Assembly: GCF_016545825.1 (NCBI RefSeq)
Contig: NC_052619.1
Span: 53,866,933-53,930,932 of the forward strand
Length of the DNA: 64,000 nt
Source of the DNA: Eucalyptus grandis
Lineage: Eukaryota > Streptophyta > Magnoliopsida > Myrtales > Myrtaceae
Direction: 5' to 3'
Shown here one piece after another: positions 22,929-34,239 of the stretch. The notes beneath the pieces are model-generated. The model saw only the letters and a list, made by a program, of their open reading frames with translations. It was not told the origin of the DNA and made no database searches. How positions within the stretch are numbered: position 1 is the first letter of the stretch; each line of letters starts with the position of its first letter. The position numbers were made by a program, and so were the translations under genes.

Positions 22929-24918
22929 TATCGCGACCTCTTTTTTTTTTTTTTTCCGACGCCGCAATCGGGTACGAGCGCCTAAAGGAGGCTAATGGCT
23001 CGGCTGAATTTATTAAGCCTGGACTCTCCCAAGTCCACCAATTCGCGACTTAATGGTCCAAGTTTTTAACTTGTAAATCAATTTTTAAAATGGAGTCGCC
23101 ACTAATCGATTTAGGGTGGGTTGATTAGAAACCCAAGCGAAGTATCGGAAGAAATACTCACTCCCGCGTAACCGAGAGAAATTAGGATCGGGGACTTGAT
23201 TACACTAGTTAATCACTAATGCCCTTCGGTACCTAATCTTGTTTAAACCCGAGGCCTTTTGGATGTTCGAGGGATTTTTTCATGTATTTTGTGAAAAAAA
23301 CATTTTTCGGGTCTTTTTCTCATTTTTTTTTACATAAAAAGAATTTTTGGATTTTTGATCTTTTTCTGAAAATATAAATCATTTTTTGGCTTTTTCTGAC
23401 TTTTTTGGCTTTTTTAGGAAAATATGGACATTTTGATTTTTTTTTTTTTTTTTGGAAAATAAATTATTTTTTTGATTTTTTTAGTTTTATTTATTAAAAT
23501 ATTATTTTTATATTAAAATAATATAAAAAAAACCAGGTCAGCTCCTCGGGTTGGGTCCGACCCGCTTCGTCCGCCCGAGACACAAAACGGGCCCACGTTG
23601 CGGCCCGACTGGTTTTTTTTTCTCTTTCTCTTTTAATCGCAGCCTGACAAAGGGACACCCATCCTCGGAGCCCACGAGAGATTAGCCCACACGCAACTGG
23701 CCCAATCGACTTGCAGAGACCCAGACGCCTGGCCCGACGACCCGATCCGGCCAAACCCTACCCGATTAGAAGGTTTCGCCGACCCGGCTCGCGGCGCCTC
23801 TCTTTCCCACCTCTCTCTACTCGCGGTGCCTATGGAGACCGAAACTTCACCGGACAGACAGTGACGGTGGCGGCGATGACGGGCGACGGATCTGCGACGC
23901 AACGGCGACTAGGAAGATAGCAACGGTGGACTACTCGACAGGATGCGGTGCGGCGGTTCGGTAGTGGTGACGGGTGGAGATGTAGAGGGGAACAGCGGAC
24001 GGAGTGCGACCGGCAGGATTGGATCCCGCGGTGGCTCGAGGCGATGAGCATGGATGGCGAGCGTCGGCTGATACCTGATTGTAGCGACGGCGCAACGTGG
24101 CGGCGAACGGCGGTGGTGACGAAGACAGGGCAGCGACGGCGCCTCAGCTCCCAGATCTGGCCCCTTTCCCTCTCTCTCCGAGTTTGCTCACTGTTCGGCC
24201 TTGGCTCCGCCCACGAGCACCTCCAACTCCGATCTCTTCCCTCTCACTCTGGCCAGATCCGAGCCTCCACCGGCCGGATTTGACCTCCTCGGACTCACTC
24301 GCCGGCGGCCTCCCCCGAAGTCTCTCGATGGGAGGTCAGCCGAGCTCGCGGCCCGAGTTCTCTCTCGCTTGCTCTTCGATTCCTCCCCCGAAGTCTCTCA
24401 GTGGGAAGATCTCAGAACTCGCTCTCTCTTCGTCGACGGAGGTGCTCCTCTATTTATAGGCGAGGAGGAGGCCGGTCGACGGAGGTTTGGCCGTCGGCTC
24501 TCGCACGCTGACTGGCCCTGGGTGCGGCTGAACCGGCGTAATCTTCGCTCCTCCAACAAAGCGTGCTCGGCATTGAAGGCAGCCATTAATAGCGCCTGAG
24601 ATCCGTCATCTCTGGCCGACGTCGGCCTACCCTCCTTGGCCATAGGTTGTCTTCGAGCGCGTGAGTTGCGGAGGTGTAGGGGGAAGAAGGGAGAAGAAGG
24701 AAGAAGAAGAGGAGAAGGGGGCCGGGCTTTGGGGGAAAAGGCCGGGCCTTGGGCCTGCGTGGGAAAGAAAAGAATAGGGGCCGGGGCGCGAAGGCCCAAC
24801 CCCGATAGGCTGCTTCTTCTTTTTTTATTTATTTGTTTTTTTGTTTATTATCCGAAAAAGGAAATATAAAAGAAATTAAGGCCTAATTAATAACCTAATC
24901 AAAATTTAGGTGTCAACA
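22929..24918 (-). mobile_element. Solo LTR inserted in gypsy-1 pol
   Basis: On the plus strand it begins TATCGCGACC (probably an altered TGTCGCGACC) and ends TTTAGGTGTCAACA. On the minus strand it therefore starts TGTTGACACCTAAATTTTG, a common start for plant gypsy LTRs. Target duplication CCGCC lies at 22924-22928 and 24919-24923, and gypsy-1 coding sequence resumes as REIEF right after. Length is 1990 bp. It holds the box ATGGAGTCGCCACTAATCG...GGGGACTTGATTACAC (23082-23215) and a GC-rich part (23520-24800), whose long frames on both strands I regard as chance. No internal domain, so a solo LTR or very small element. Confidence 0.85.
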
Positions 24919-26235
24919 CCGCCATAGAGAGAAATTGAGTTCGTAATCGAGCTAGCACCCGGGACAGAGCTAATCTCTATGGCTCCTCATTAGATGGTGT
25001 TATCTGAGTTGAATGAATTGAAGGTGCAGATGTAAGAGCTACTGAATAAGGGATTCATTCGTCCCAGTGCATCACCTTGGGGAGCACCAGTTTTGTTTGT
25101 GATGAAGAAAGATGGTTCGTTGCGCTTATGCATCAACTATCAGCAACTCAATCAGGTAACGATCAAGAACAAGTATCCACTCCCGAGGATCGATGATTTC
25201 TTCGATTAGTTGCAAGGAGCCTCGATATTTTTGAAGATCGATTTGACGATAGGATATCATCAGCTGAGAATTAGAAAGGAGGACATTCCTAAGTCAGCAT
25301 ATCGTACTCGGTATGGTCATTACATGTTCACAGTGATGCCATTCGGGTTGACGAATTCTCCAACTGCCTTCATGGATTTGATGAACCGAGTATTCAAAGA
25401 ATATCTAGATTAGTTTGTGATCGTGTTCATCGATGATATTCTAGTGTATTCAAGAAGTGATGAAGAGTATGAGAGTCAACTGAGATTAGTGCTGCAAATG
25501 CTGAGAGTCCATTAGCTATACGCCAAGTTCAGCAAGTGTGAGTTTTGGTTGACTCGTGTTGCTTTCTTAGGTCACGTGATTTCATGCGAAGGAATCTCTG
25601 TGGACCCGAGCAAGATTGAAGCTGTGATCAACTGGCCAAGACTGACTATAGTGACAAAGATTAGAAGTTTTCTGAGTTTGGCATGTTATTGTAGATGGTT
25701 TGTGGAAGGGTTCTCATCATTAGCGTCGCCATTGACAAGACTCCTAAAGAAAGAAGAAAAGTTTGTGTGAACAGACAAGTATGAGCGTAGTTTCCAAGAG
25801 TTAAAGTAAAAGCTGACTATCGCACCTATACTGACCATTCCATCTGGTCCTGGAGGATTCGAGATCTACAGTGATATGTCGTTCAAAGGATTGGGTTGCG
25901 TACTGATGCAACATGGCCAAGTTGTTGCATACGCCTCCCGTCAGTTGAGACCTCATGAACAGAACTACCAGACGCATGACTTAGAACTCGCTGCAATTAT
26001 TTTCGCCTTAAAGATTTGGAGACATTATCTGTGCAGAGAAAGATTCCAGATCTTGATGGACAATCAAAGTCTCAAGTACCTGTTCTCTCAGAAGGAGTTG
26101 AACATGAGACAATGCCGATGGATGGAATTACTAAAGGACTACGACTGTGATATTCTATATCACCTGGGAAAGGCGAACAAGGCCGCCGATGCTTTGAGTC
26201 GAAAGTCTTCAGTTGCTCATATATTGATTAAGGAG
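24919..26235 (+). pseudogene. pol: gypsy-1 reverse transcriptase and RNase H, degraded
   Basis: Continues from the split pol: [72 protein letters not shown], then the active-site block [12 protein letters not shown] (FIDD, 25426-25437). The YxDD aspartates are therefore intact. RNase H follows: [62 protein letters not shown] (ends about 26210). Premature stops occur at 25207 and 25411 (TAG where relatives have CAG), 25036 and 25807 (TAA), and at a Trp codon near 25768. Together these enzymes copy RNA to DNA and remove the RNA strand. Confidence 0.9.
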
Positions 26236-27660
26236 TAGAACCTAATCGAGAGAGCTTGAGATTCGGTATTCAAGTTTGAGGTAGGCCATCTTTTGAGTCT
26301 TATGGCCACTCTTAGAATTGAACCGGATGTCCATATCAGAATCAAGCTACTCCGACCGACAAACCTAGATGTGTAGAAGATTTTAGAAGAAGACACTGAG
26401 AAAAGAAAGGCTAACTTTTAGATTTCTGATGAAGGAATACTGAGGTTCCAAGGACGTGTGGTTGTACTTGACAATGTAGAGCTTAGAGAGGATATATTTT
26501 CAGAAGCACATCGTAACAGTTACAACATCCATCTTGGTAGTACCAAGATGTATAAGAATCTGTGTCAACATTATTGGTGGTTAGGTATAAAGGCGGACAT
26601 CGTCAAGCATGTCGCCAAGTGTTTGACATATCAGCAGGTTAAAGCTCAACATTGCAAGCCGGGAAGACTTTTGCAACCTCTTGAGATCCCATAATGGAAA
26701 TGGAAGCATATCACGATGGATTTCATGACTAGACTATCAAGGAGTTAGAGAGGAAATGATTCGATTTGGGTAGTAGTCAACAGATTGACGAAATTGGCTC
26801 ACTTCATTGCAGTTCGAAAGGACCTCAGTTTGGATAAACACGGAAATCTGTATGTGCGTCAAGTAGTTCATTTGCATGGAGTGCTGATTACGATAACTTC
26901 AAACAGAGACCTGAGGTTTACCGCCGCTTTTTAGAAGAGTTTACATAGTGCTTTAAGTACCATGTTGCAATATAATACGGCATATCATCCTTAGACGGAT
27001 GGCTAGTCAGAGAGAACTATTCAAACCCTCGAGGACATGCTACGAGCTTGTGTGCTAGACTTCAAAGGAAGTTGGGAAGAACAGCTACACCTGGTGAAAT
27101 TTGCCTACAACAACAGTTATCGCCAGAGCATCCAGGATGGCTCCATTCGAAGTGTTGTATGACGAGTGTGCAGGACACCCGGTTGTTGGGATGAAGTTGG
27201 GGAAAGAAAGATTACAGACCTAGAGTGGTCCAGCTGTCAGTGGATGCCGTTGCAGTGATTAGAGATAGATTAAAGACCGCTCGAGCATACAAAAAAGTTA
27301 CGCAGATAAGTGCTAGAGGTTATTGGAATTCCAAACTTGTGATCACGTTTTTCTGAAGGTGTCACCAATGAGGGGTAATTCGCGTTTTGGTAAGAAAGGA
27401 AAACTGAGTCCGAGATACGTAGGTTTGTTTGAAATTCTTGAGAGAATTTGGACCTTAACGTATCGTCTTGCGTTATCGCCGAGATTGGCGCAAGTGCACG
27501 ACGTGGATGACCGTGTGTCATACATTGAAAGCCCGGTTTAGATCGTGGACAGGAAATATCAAGTTTTGTGTACAAAGACCATTCTGTTGGTCAAAGTGGT
27601 TTGGCAACACCACGGTACTGAATGAGCAACATGGGAGACTGAAGAGTCGATGAGACAGTT
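26236..27660 (+). pseudogene. gypsy-1 integrase with degraded active site and chromodomain-like tail
   Basis: The zinc-binding HHCC part is near 26500-26640 (HRNSYNIHLGSTKMYKNL, KCLTYQQ); the last Cys of CxxC is Tyr. The catalytic core follows: WVVVNRLTKLAHFIAVR and TITSNRDLRFTAAF, where both catalytic Asp residues (VDRLTK, SDRD) are Asn; the Glu in SERT remains. Stops replace Gln at 26992 and 27004. The C-terminal part MRGNSRFGKKGKLSPRYVG and the tail near 27560-27655 (LLVKVVWQHHG, ATWETEESM) match the group II chromodomain region of Del/Tekay chromoviruses, which directs insertion into heterochromatin. Many frameshifts after 27120 make the gene dead. Confidence 0.85.
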
Positions 27661-27718
27661 GTACCCCCACCTTTTTGCTTAAGTATTATAATGATTTAAA
27701 TTTCGATGATAAAATTTT

Positions 27719-27735
27719 TATAAGAGGGGAAGAGT
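27719..27735 (+). promoter_or_regulatory. Polypurine tract of gypsy-1
   Basis: TATAAGAGGGGAAGAG sits directly before the 3' LTR start TGTGACATCC. The purine tract primes plus-strand synthesis. The same tract, reversed, borders the gypsy-2 3' LTR at 54334-54350. Confidence 0.85.
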
Positions 27736-28464
27736 TGTGACATCCTAGATTTCAATCATGTTTTCTATTAAATAAATCGAGTATTTCATCGATGCACCTA
27801 TAGGGCTGTTCTCAGAGCTGACCACTGTCGAGATAACTTGACTATCTAGGGAAGCCATTAAGGAATTTTAATAAGATAGACTTGAGAATTCGACCAGGAA
27901 TCGGCTTCTCGACTGTGCTCTCTTTAAAGGCCATTACGGCATAGTTAAAAATCAATTAGGGATCAGAGATAGGTTGGCTTGACTGAGATGTGTAGCTAAA
28001 TGTGGGTGACTCCACTAAATTGGAAAGTTCTTGTTAGTCGGAACTAGACTGATTTTTCTATTGTTTTGGTACCTTGTGTCCGTATTTGAATTCTCGAGAT
28101 TTTCACGACAACCGAGAGTTGCCAATGTGTCGAGTGGGTTCATTGTGACTCGAAGAAAATCGACTATGGGTTATTTGCACTAAAAATTTCTGAAAGCTAC
28201 CCGCAGTAGTTTAGGTCACGCTAAAATCGCACCGAATGGAAATTAACCGTGAATTTAAGTTCGATTTCAGAAATTGAAAGTTCTGTCATGTCACAATTAA
28301 TTCTAGGAGTATCGACTCAGTCTCAGAAGATTTTTCTGCAAACTGAGACTTTTTGGAAAAAAGTCGTCTTAAGGCCATTTTTGTCCAGAAAATGTCAAGG
28401 ATCGTTTTTTATTGCAAAATTGGAAAGCAAGTGGGATCAATTGGTAAGGAAAAATACCAATTGG
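27736..28464 (+). mobile_element. 3' LTR of gypsy-1, first part
   Basis: Starts TGTGACATCCTAGATTTC and aligns with 17987 onward. It is cut at 28464, in ATACCAATTGG, by the copia element and resumes at 38120. It contains a segment (about 27980-28440) that is absent from the 5' LTR, including TCACGACAACCGAGAGTTGC; the same sequence occurs in the other LTRs of the window, so the 5' LTR has lost it. Confidence 0.9.
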
Positions 28465-29372
28465 TGAGAGTGCTAGTATGAACACCTAGAGGGGGTGAAT
28501 AGGTGTAAAAACAAATTCTTTCTTTCCTTTAAAGCTTGAACCAGAACAATAATATAATTAAACAGATTAAAATACGAAATACGTAAAGAGATAAGGAAAG
28601 AGAATTGAAACACAAAGTTTATAGTGGTTCGGCTTAGATCAAGCCTACGTCCACTCTCCCACGCTAAGAGCCCACTGGCTAGATTTCACTAAGAATCAAA
28701 ATAGATGTTACAATCTCACGTCCTCGAATCCACAGTGTAGAGACTCTACTATACTTTATCGAGATCTCACAAAATTCTCTCTTTTTAGTACAGTTGTATG
28801 CTCAATAAATGAAATAGCAAACAATAAAGAGCTTCAGACTTTGGAATTTTTCTATCTCGTACTCTCTCGAACAACTAGAGCGTCTTTCTTTTATACTCCT
28901 TCATACCTACATAATTGTTGGCACATTCCAAAGAAGTTCGTCCAATCTACCCGTTCGACCGAATTAATTAAGGAGATCTCGCGTTATTTAAGGAATATGA
29001 AGATAGCCTATCAATCATGTTCGCCCATACAATCAGGATCTAGGTTTCCATAAGTAGAACCTTCCAAGTATACTTCACTAATCAACGGATCTGTCTTACT
29101 CGATTTACTTGTCATATGAATAATAGATCTTTAAATGCTTTCTCCAACCGTGAGATAATCTCTGACCAGTCAAATCAAATCCTTAAGGATATCCTCATTT
29201 CTGGATATGACTTCTTCGATGATCTAGAAACTGTCAACGAGGATAGATTTTAAATCTTGAGTCTGGCGATCTTTAGTCTGGAAGTCCTCAGACTTTGATA
29301 GATGAGTTTGGAAGTCTTCAGACTAAAAACGTTTTGTCAACTTCAAAATACAGAATGAAGATTTCTCCAACA
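28465..29372 (-). mobile_element. 3' LTR of copia (SIRE-like) element
   Basis: On the minus strand it starts TGTTGGAGAAATCTTC and ends CATACTAGCACTCTCA. Length is 908 bp. It pairs with 37225-38114, from which it differs by scattered substitutions (roughly one per 15 bases in the first 180) and by about 18 bp that are missing from the other copy near 38095. Because the element lies on the minus strand, this is its downstream LTR. Confidence 0.93.
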
Positions 29373-29391
29373 ATCTCCCCATTTTTTTATG
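29373..29391 (-). promoter_or_regulatory. Polypurine tract of copia element
   Basis: The minus strand reads ATAAAAAAATGGGGAGAT immediately before the LTR start TGTTGGAG. Confidence 0.8.
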
Positions 29392-30050
29392 GCAACAAAA
29401 CTTTCCTGCAGATTTAGACATTTTGACCTGCAAAACAACACTCAAGCAAACCAAGATTTTCTTGTACAAATATTAAAGATTAGAGAAAGATAGTAGCGAA
29501 TCTGTAAATCTGCAATCACAGAAAACATGTCAGTCCTGAAAACACAACTATTTTTAGCATAATCAATAATAGCTTAAGTTACTTTAGCAGTGATGGTAGT
29601 CTAAACTAGTCCAAAACAAAATCACACCAAACAAATATAAAGTCCAAATCAAACAAAGATAATGTCAACACGAAAACATAAATCTACATAAACTTTTTCC
29701 CCTTTTTGGCAATAACAAAAAGTGGAGATCGAACAAAAGATGGTTTGAAAAAGATTGAGAGTTAAGGCTTCTTGGACAAGCAAACAAGCTCGTATTCTCC
29801 CATTGAGTGCATAGTCTTTTCAAGCTTGTCGAAACTTTGCTTCACACCTAAAATTCTTCACTCTGCACGTTAGACTGAACTCGATTCTTCAGGGTATTTA
29901 ACTGTTCATGAAGAGACACTGAAGTGGCCTTAACAGCATTCTTGAGATCTAGCATCTCAAAACTCATAGCATATTGCTGATTCTGCACATCCAATAAAAT
30001 TTCCAATAGTCTTGAAAAGTCTGTTGTTTGAGCAAGATTGTATCACTTGG
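29392..30050 (-). other. Copia element 3' untranslated part
   Basis: Lies between the end of the extra gene and the polypurine tract. Short broken frames on the minus strand continue the acidic protein's tail, but stops are frequent and no domain is recognisable. Confidence 0.4.
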
Positions 30051-30051
30051 A

Positions 30052-31956
30052 CTAGCGAGTGAAATTCAAGGATTTTAAGAAATGCCAGGGCCTCGGTGGA
30101 TGGTCCACCATGACTCTCTTTCGGATAATGGGAGGCATATATTTCTTCGTGGTCTGCTGCGAACGACTTACATCACTAGTAAATAAAGGTGAAGAGGTAC
30201 ATTTTTGTCCAACAGCTCCCCCTGTTTTGATGTCCTCAGGTGGAGTAGGTAAAGCTTCTTCAGCCTCAGAATGATGCGCTCCAACAGATTCATCTCCTCT
30301 TATCTCAGAATGACTAGACAGAGAGATAGCCAAAGTTGGCTCGAATGAGTCTTCTGCACCCTAATCTCCTTCTCTCTTCTTCTTCTGCTACTTCTTCTCC
30401 TTCTTCCACTTCTTCTTCTACTTCCTCCACTTCTTCTTTCTTCGATTCTTCTTGTCCCTCTTCTTCCTCTACTTCTGCTTCTTCTGTTTCTTCTTTCCTA
30501 TGTTTCCCTCTGTTCTTCTTCTTTCTCAGATTCTTCTCTCTCTCTTCCTTCCTCTGACCCTTCTCCTCTCTCACGAAAGCCGACAAAAGTTTTTAAATTT
30601 TTCAAGGCAGATATAGTAAGCTCATCCTCATCGTCTTCATCTTCCGGAATGAGAGCTCTTTTCTTCTTTACAGGAGCAACCATGGGCTCCTTGCCTTGAG
30701 AGGAGATTTCTCCTTCATACGTTCCAGCACTTTGTTCAGCTTTTTTAAGCGCATCTTTGTCACCATTTTGAACCCAATCACCATTAGAGCTATGGCTTTC
30801 AGACTTAATGGTGCAGAGATATGAATTTTAAAGTGCCTGAAGAGTCTTGTAATAAGAGCAAAATAAGGAAGCTGTCCCTTATCCTTTGTCACAGTTCGAT
30901 ACATGTGGAACAAAGATGGTGTGAGGCAGAGAGAACTTAAAACCGCATATTGATTGCACACATTAATTTGGCTTCGTATCGAGAAACATTAGTCTTGGAT
31001 GTCGATTTAGGACGGATGCAATTAATCATAATTTTGTGCAACAAAATGTTAGAGGCACTCATCCTTGAATAAGAAAGTTTTCTTTCCACATCTCTATCTC
31101 TCGCCAAAGACAATATAGCATGTGCAATGGACACACTAATCGGCTGGAAACTCGTTCTTTCCACCCCGATTATGTCAGCCAGAATGTCTGTAGTCACCAA
31201 AATTCCCTCTCCTTCACAGTGAAGATAAAACTTTGTGCATCCAAGAAAGATAGATTCGAATAAAAGTAAGCAGTAAGCTCTGGAAATGCAGCAGTGGATT
31301 CAGAACAGAACTTTTCCATTTGCAAAAGAGCAAACTTCTCTCTCGATTGACTTTTATTGAATCCAGGAAATCGAAATCAACAGTTTTAGGGTTCATCACC
31401 CCTCTCTTCAACAGACTTGCATAAACCTTTTTATGATTCTTGGATCTAAAAAGGTTTGAACCATCAGTAATGTTTGCAGCCACCCTAGACCTAGGTTGAA
31501 AGTGAGAATACAACCTTTTATCATCATCCAGTTTGTGGTTGATTCGCAGTGCCATATTTGGGGTCACTTGGAATATTTGCATACACTTTCTCAGCCGATC
31601 CTTTCTCCACAACTCCTAACCTCTCTAACTCTCTCAAAAACAGGGTTTCATTCTTAAACCCTCTATCTTTTAAGAACTCATCAATAAGAGACATTAGCGT
31701 CCCTCCTTTCTTCAAATTCGAGTAGAGTTTGTAAGCATTTTTTGGAGTTAGAGTTCTTATAGGTTCAGCCTCTTCTATGACTTCATCCGCTGGTCGATTT
31801 GGAGAAGGTTGACACTGTTGAGAAGGTTGTTGCTAACCTGGACGCATTGGAAGAGAATCTTCCTTCTTCCGTTAAGTCAAAGTGGGTAAGACCCTCAGGC
31901 ATGCGATGTGGTCCCCTACTTGCAATCTTTGAAGACTTTCTTGAAGACATTGACAT
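30052..31956 (-). pseudogene. Extra gene of copia element, downstream of pol (aORF)
   Basis: In the same direction as pol, an ATG at 31956 opens MSMSSRKSSKIASRG. After small frame changes it continues as AEPIRTLTPKNAYKLYSNLK, LMSLIDEFLKDRGFKNETLF, MALRINHKLDDDKRLYSHF, YASLLKRGVMNPKTVDFDFL, ALLQMEKFCSESTAAFPEL, YFYSNLSFLDAQSFIFTV, ILVTTDILADIIGVERTSFQ and LHKIMINCIRPKS, then a very acidic Glu-rich stretch (about 30560-30370, EEEVEEGEEVAEEEE) likely to form a coiled coil, and a tail to about 30052. At least four one-base shifts break it. The block order Y(S/A)NL...V...DILADIIGV resembles the plant-specific 'putative plant transposon protein' family; this is a judgement by eye. SIRE elements can carry an env-like frame in this place. 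No signal peptide or membrane segment is evident, so an envelope role is not supported here. Confidence 0.6.
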
Positions 31957-32050
31957 TCCAATAGAGAGAATCACCAACTTGTTTCGAAAAAGATGAAAAC
32001 TTTCGAACGAATTGAGGGTGAAAGTGAAAGAAAATAGGAATTTTGTATTC

Positions 32051-32099
32051 TAGGGTTTCGGAGTAAAAGTGAAGAAGACGAAGCACAGTGGTATATAAA
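32051..32099 (-). promoter_or_regulatory. TATA box and telo-box upstream of the extra gene
   Basis: The minus strand has TTTATATA (32099-32092) and, about 35 nt downstream, the telo-box AAACCCTA (32058-32051), then a pyrimidine-rich leader of about 100 nt to the ATG at 31956. TATA, then telo-box at the expected start site, then leader and ATG is a typical plant core promoter, as in translation-related genes. It suggests the extra gene can be, or once was, transcribed independently of the LTR. Confidence 0.5.
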
Positions 32100-32391
32100 G
32101 CAAGTAAAGCGGGGTAATCGAAGCGTCACAAAAGGAAATAAAAAAAATGTATTTTCAAAAATAATAACTTCCCTTTATGAAATTAACTGATTTTAAAAAA
32201 AAAAATCGATAACTGCCTTTTTGAAATAAGAAGTAATTTAAGAAAGATAAAACCAATCGACTAATAGCCAATAGATAATCGTACCTTTTCAAATTAAAAA
32301 TTAGAAACAACTTACAGTCGAGATTTGAGGTCTTCTGAGTCTGAGCATTTAAAGACTTCTAACTTTGAGTCTTGAAAGTATCCAGACTTTG
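32100..32391. other. Spacer between copia pol and the extra gene
   Basis: A-rich, non-coding, with no stem or motif beyond the promoter elements named next to it. Confidence 0.4.
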
Positions 32392-33902
32392 CTAAGTAAG
32401 AGATATGATATTAAGTTTGGTATGAATAGACTCAAGTAGATTGTTATCCAGTGGCTTTGTAAATATATCCGCCAATTGATTCTTGGAGTCAATGAACTGG
32501 ATCAATATTTCTCCATTTTGAACATGATCTCTAATAAAATGATGTCGAATCTCTATAAGCTTTGCTCTTGAATGAAGAATAGGATTCTTGGTAAGATTAA
32601 GCATGCTGGTGTTGTCACATTTGATCTCGGTGTAAGAGTCTTTGACTCCAAAGTCTCTCAGTTGTTGTTTTATCCATAAGATTTGAGAACAGCAACTTCC
32701 AAGAGCCACATATTTTGCTTCTACTGTTGAAAGAGCTACCTACTTTGTTTCCTTGAGAACCAGGATACTGTCCTATTGCCGAGTATTTGACAAGTATCGG
32801 AAGTGCTCTTCCTTTCAACTCTGGAACCTGCTAGATCTGCGTCTAAATATCCAAGGAGAGTAAAGTCTCCTTCTTTAGGATACCATAGACCTAACTTTGA
32901 AGAAGTTGCAACGTATTTGATGACGCGTTTTGCAGCACTTAGATGAGATTCTTTTGGATCTGATTGAAATTTGGCACACATGCAAACACTAAACAAAATG
33001 TCAGGTCTAGAAGCAGTAAGATAAATAAGTGAGCCAATAATACTCCTGTAAAGTTTCTGGTCAACTTTCTTTCCTCCTTCATCTTTATCAAGCTTCAAAG
33101 AACTAGACATTGGAATTTCAACCTTTTTGCAATTTTCTAAACATAACTTTTTAACAAGTTCTTTCGCATATTTTTCTTGGTGAATGAAAATTCCTTCCTT
33201 CAATTGCTTTACTTGTAAATCGAGAAAGAAGGATAATTCACCCATCATGCTCATTTCAAATTCATCCTGCATAGTCTTAGAAAATTTCTTGCATAGACTT
33301 TCGTTAGGAGAGCCAAAAATTATATCATCAACATAAATTTGAACAAACAAAAAAATTTTACCTTCCCTTTTGATAAACAGAGTTGTATCCACCTTACCTT
33401 TGGCAAAACCATTTTGAGTTAAGAAATTACTTAACTTATTGTACCAAGCTCGAGGTGCTTGTTTTAAACCATATAGAACATTTTTCAATCTGAATACATA
33501 ATCCGGCTTCTTTGGGTCTTCAAAACCGGGGGGTTCCACATAGACTTCTTCTTGGATAAATCCATTTAGGAATGCGCTTTTGACGTCCATTTCGAATAAC
33601 CTGAAATTTTTGTAACAAGCAAAAGTAAGTAATAATCTAATTGCTTCTAGCCTTGCTATTGGTGCGTAAGTCTTATCAAAGTCTATCCCTTCTTCTTGCG
33701 TATATCTTTTGGCCACGAGTCTTGCTTTGTTCCTTATAACTTTTCCTTTTTCGTCAATCTTGTTCCTGAAAACCCATTTTGCCCCAATAACAGATTTTCC
33801 TTTTGGTTTAGGAGTTAATTCCCAAACATCATTAACACTGAACTGTCTAAGCTCTTTTTGCATAGCTTCAATCCAGCGTTCTATTTCAGAAATAAAAACC
33901 AC
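32392..33902 (-). pseudogene. pol: copia reverse transcriptase and RNase H
   Basis: The reverse transcriptase frame 33902-32736 is 388 codons long and open. It reads WIEAMQKELRQFSVNDVWEL, GAKWVFRNKIDEKGKV, YAPIARLEAIRLLLTFA, DVKSAFLNGFIQEEVYVEPP, VLYGLKQAPRAWY and the active site LFVQIYVDDIIFGS (YVDD intact). RNase H begins within it (LLGYLDADLAG) and continues after a one-base shift near 32735-32710 as VALGSCCSQILWIKQQL, IKCDNTSMLNLTKNP and QLADIFTKPLD. Domain order after integrase is the Ty1/copia order. The single shift plus defects upstream make the polyprotein non-functional, though this segment is the best preserved. Confidence 0.92.
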
Positions 33903-34239
33903 AACACTAGACTCTTCACGCCTTTTGGATCTTGTACGAATTCCTTCATCAATGTTACCAATGATGAGTTCTTTGGGATGACTAAACTTGTGCTTTCGGT
34001 TGCTGATAGGTTTGTCAGATTGTTCATCTTCCTTTTCAGTTGATTCTTCAACATTCGATTGTTGTTGTCCTTCTATAGTCTGAGCTGCTTCAGAGGAGGT
34101 AGACTTTGTAGAGTTTGGAGTAGGTTCAGACTCTTCAAGTTGAGTTTAAATTGATTGATTTTGCATAGAATCTTGAAATTTGACATTCATTGATTCTTCC
34201 ACAGATTGAGATTTCTTGTTGTATACTCGTATGCTTTGT

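Noticed and set aside
24097..24799. Long overlapping frames on both strands
   Set aside because: GC-rich part of a solo LTR; no domain, and frames open on both strands at once are expected by chance.
30336..30557. Ser-rich plus-strand frame
   Set aside because: Antisense shadow of the Glu-rich part of the copia extra gene.
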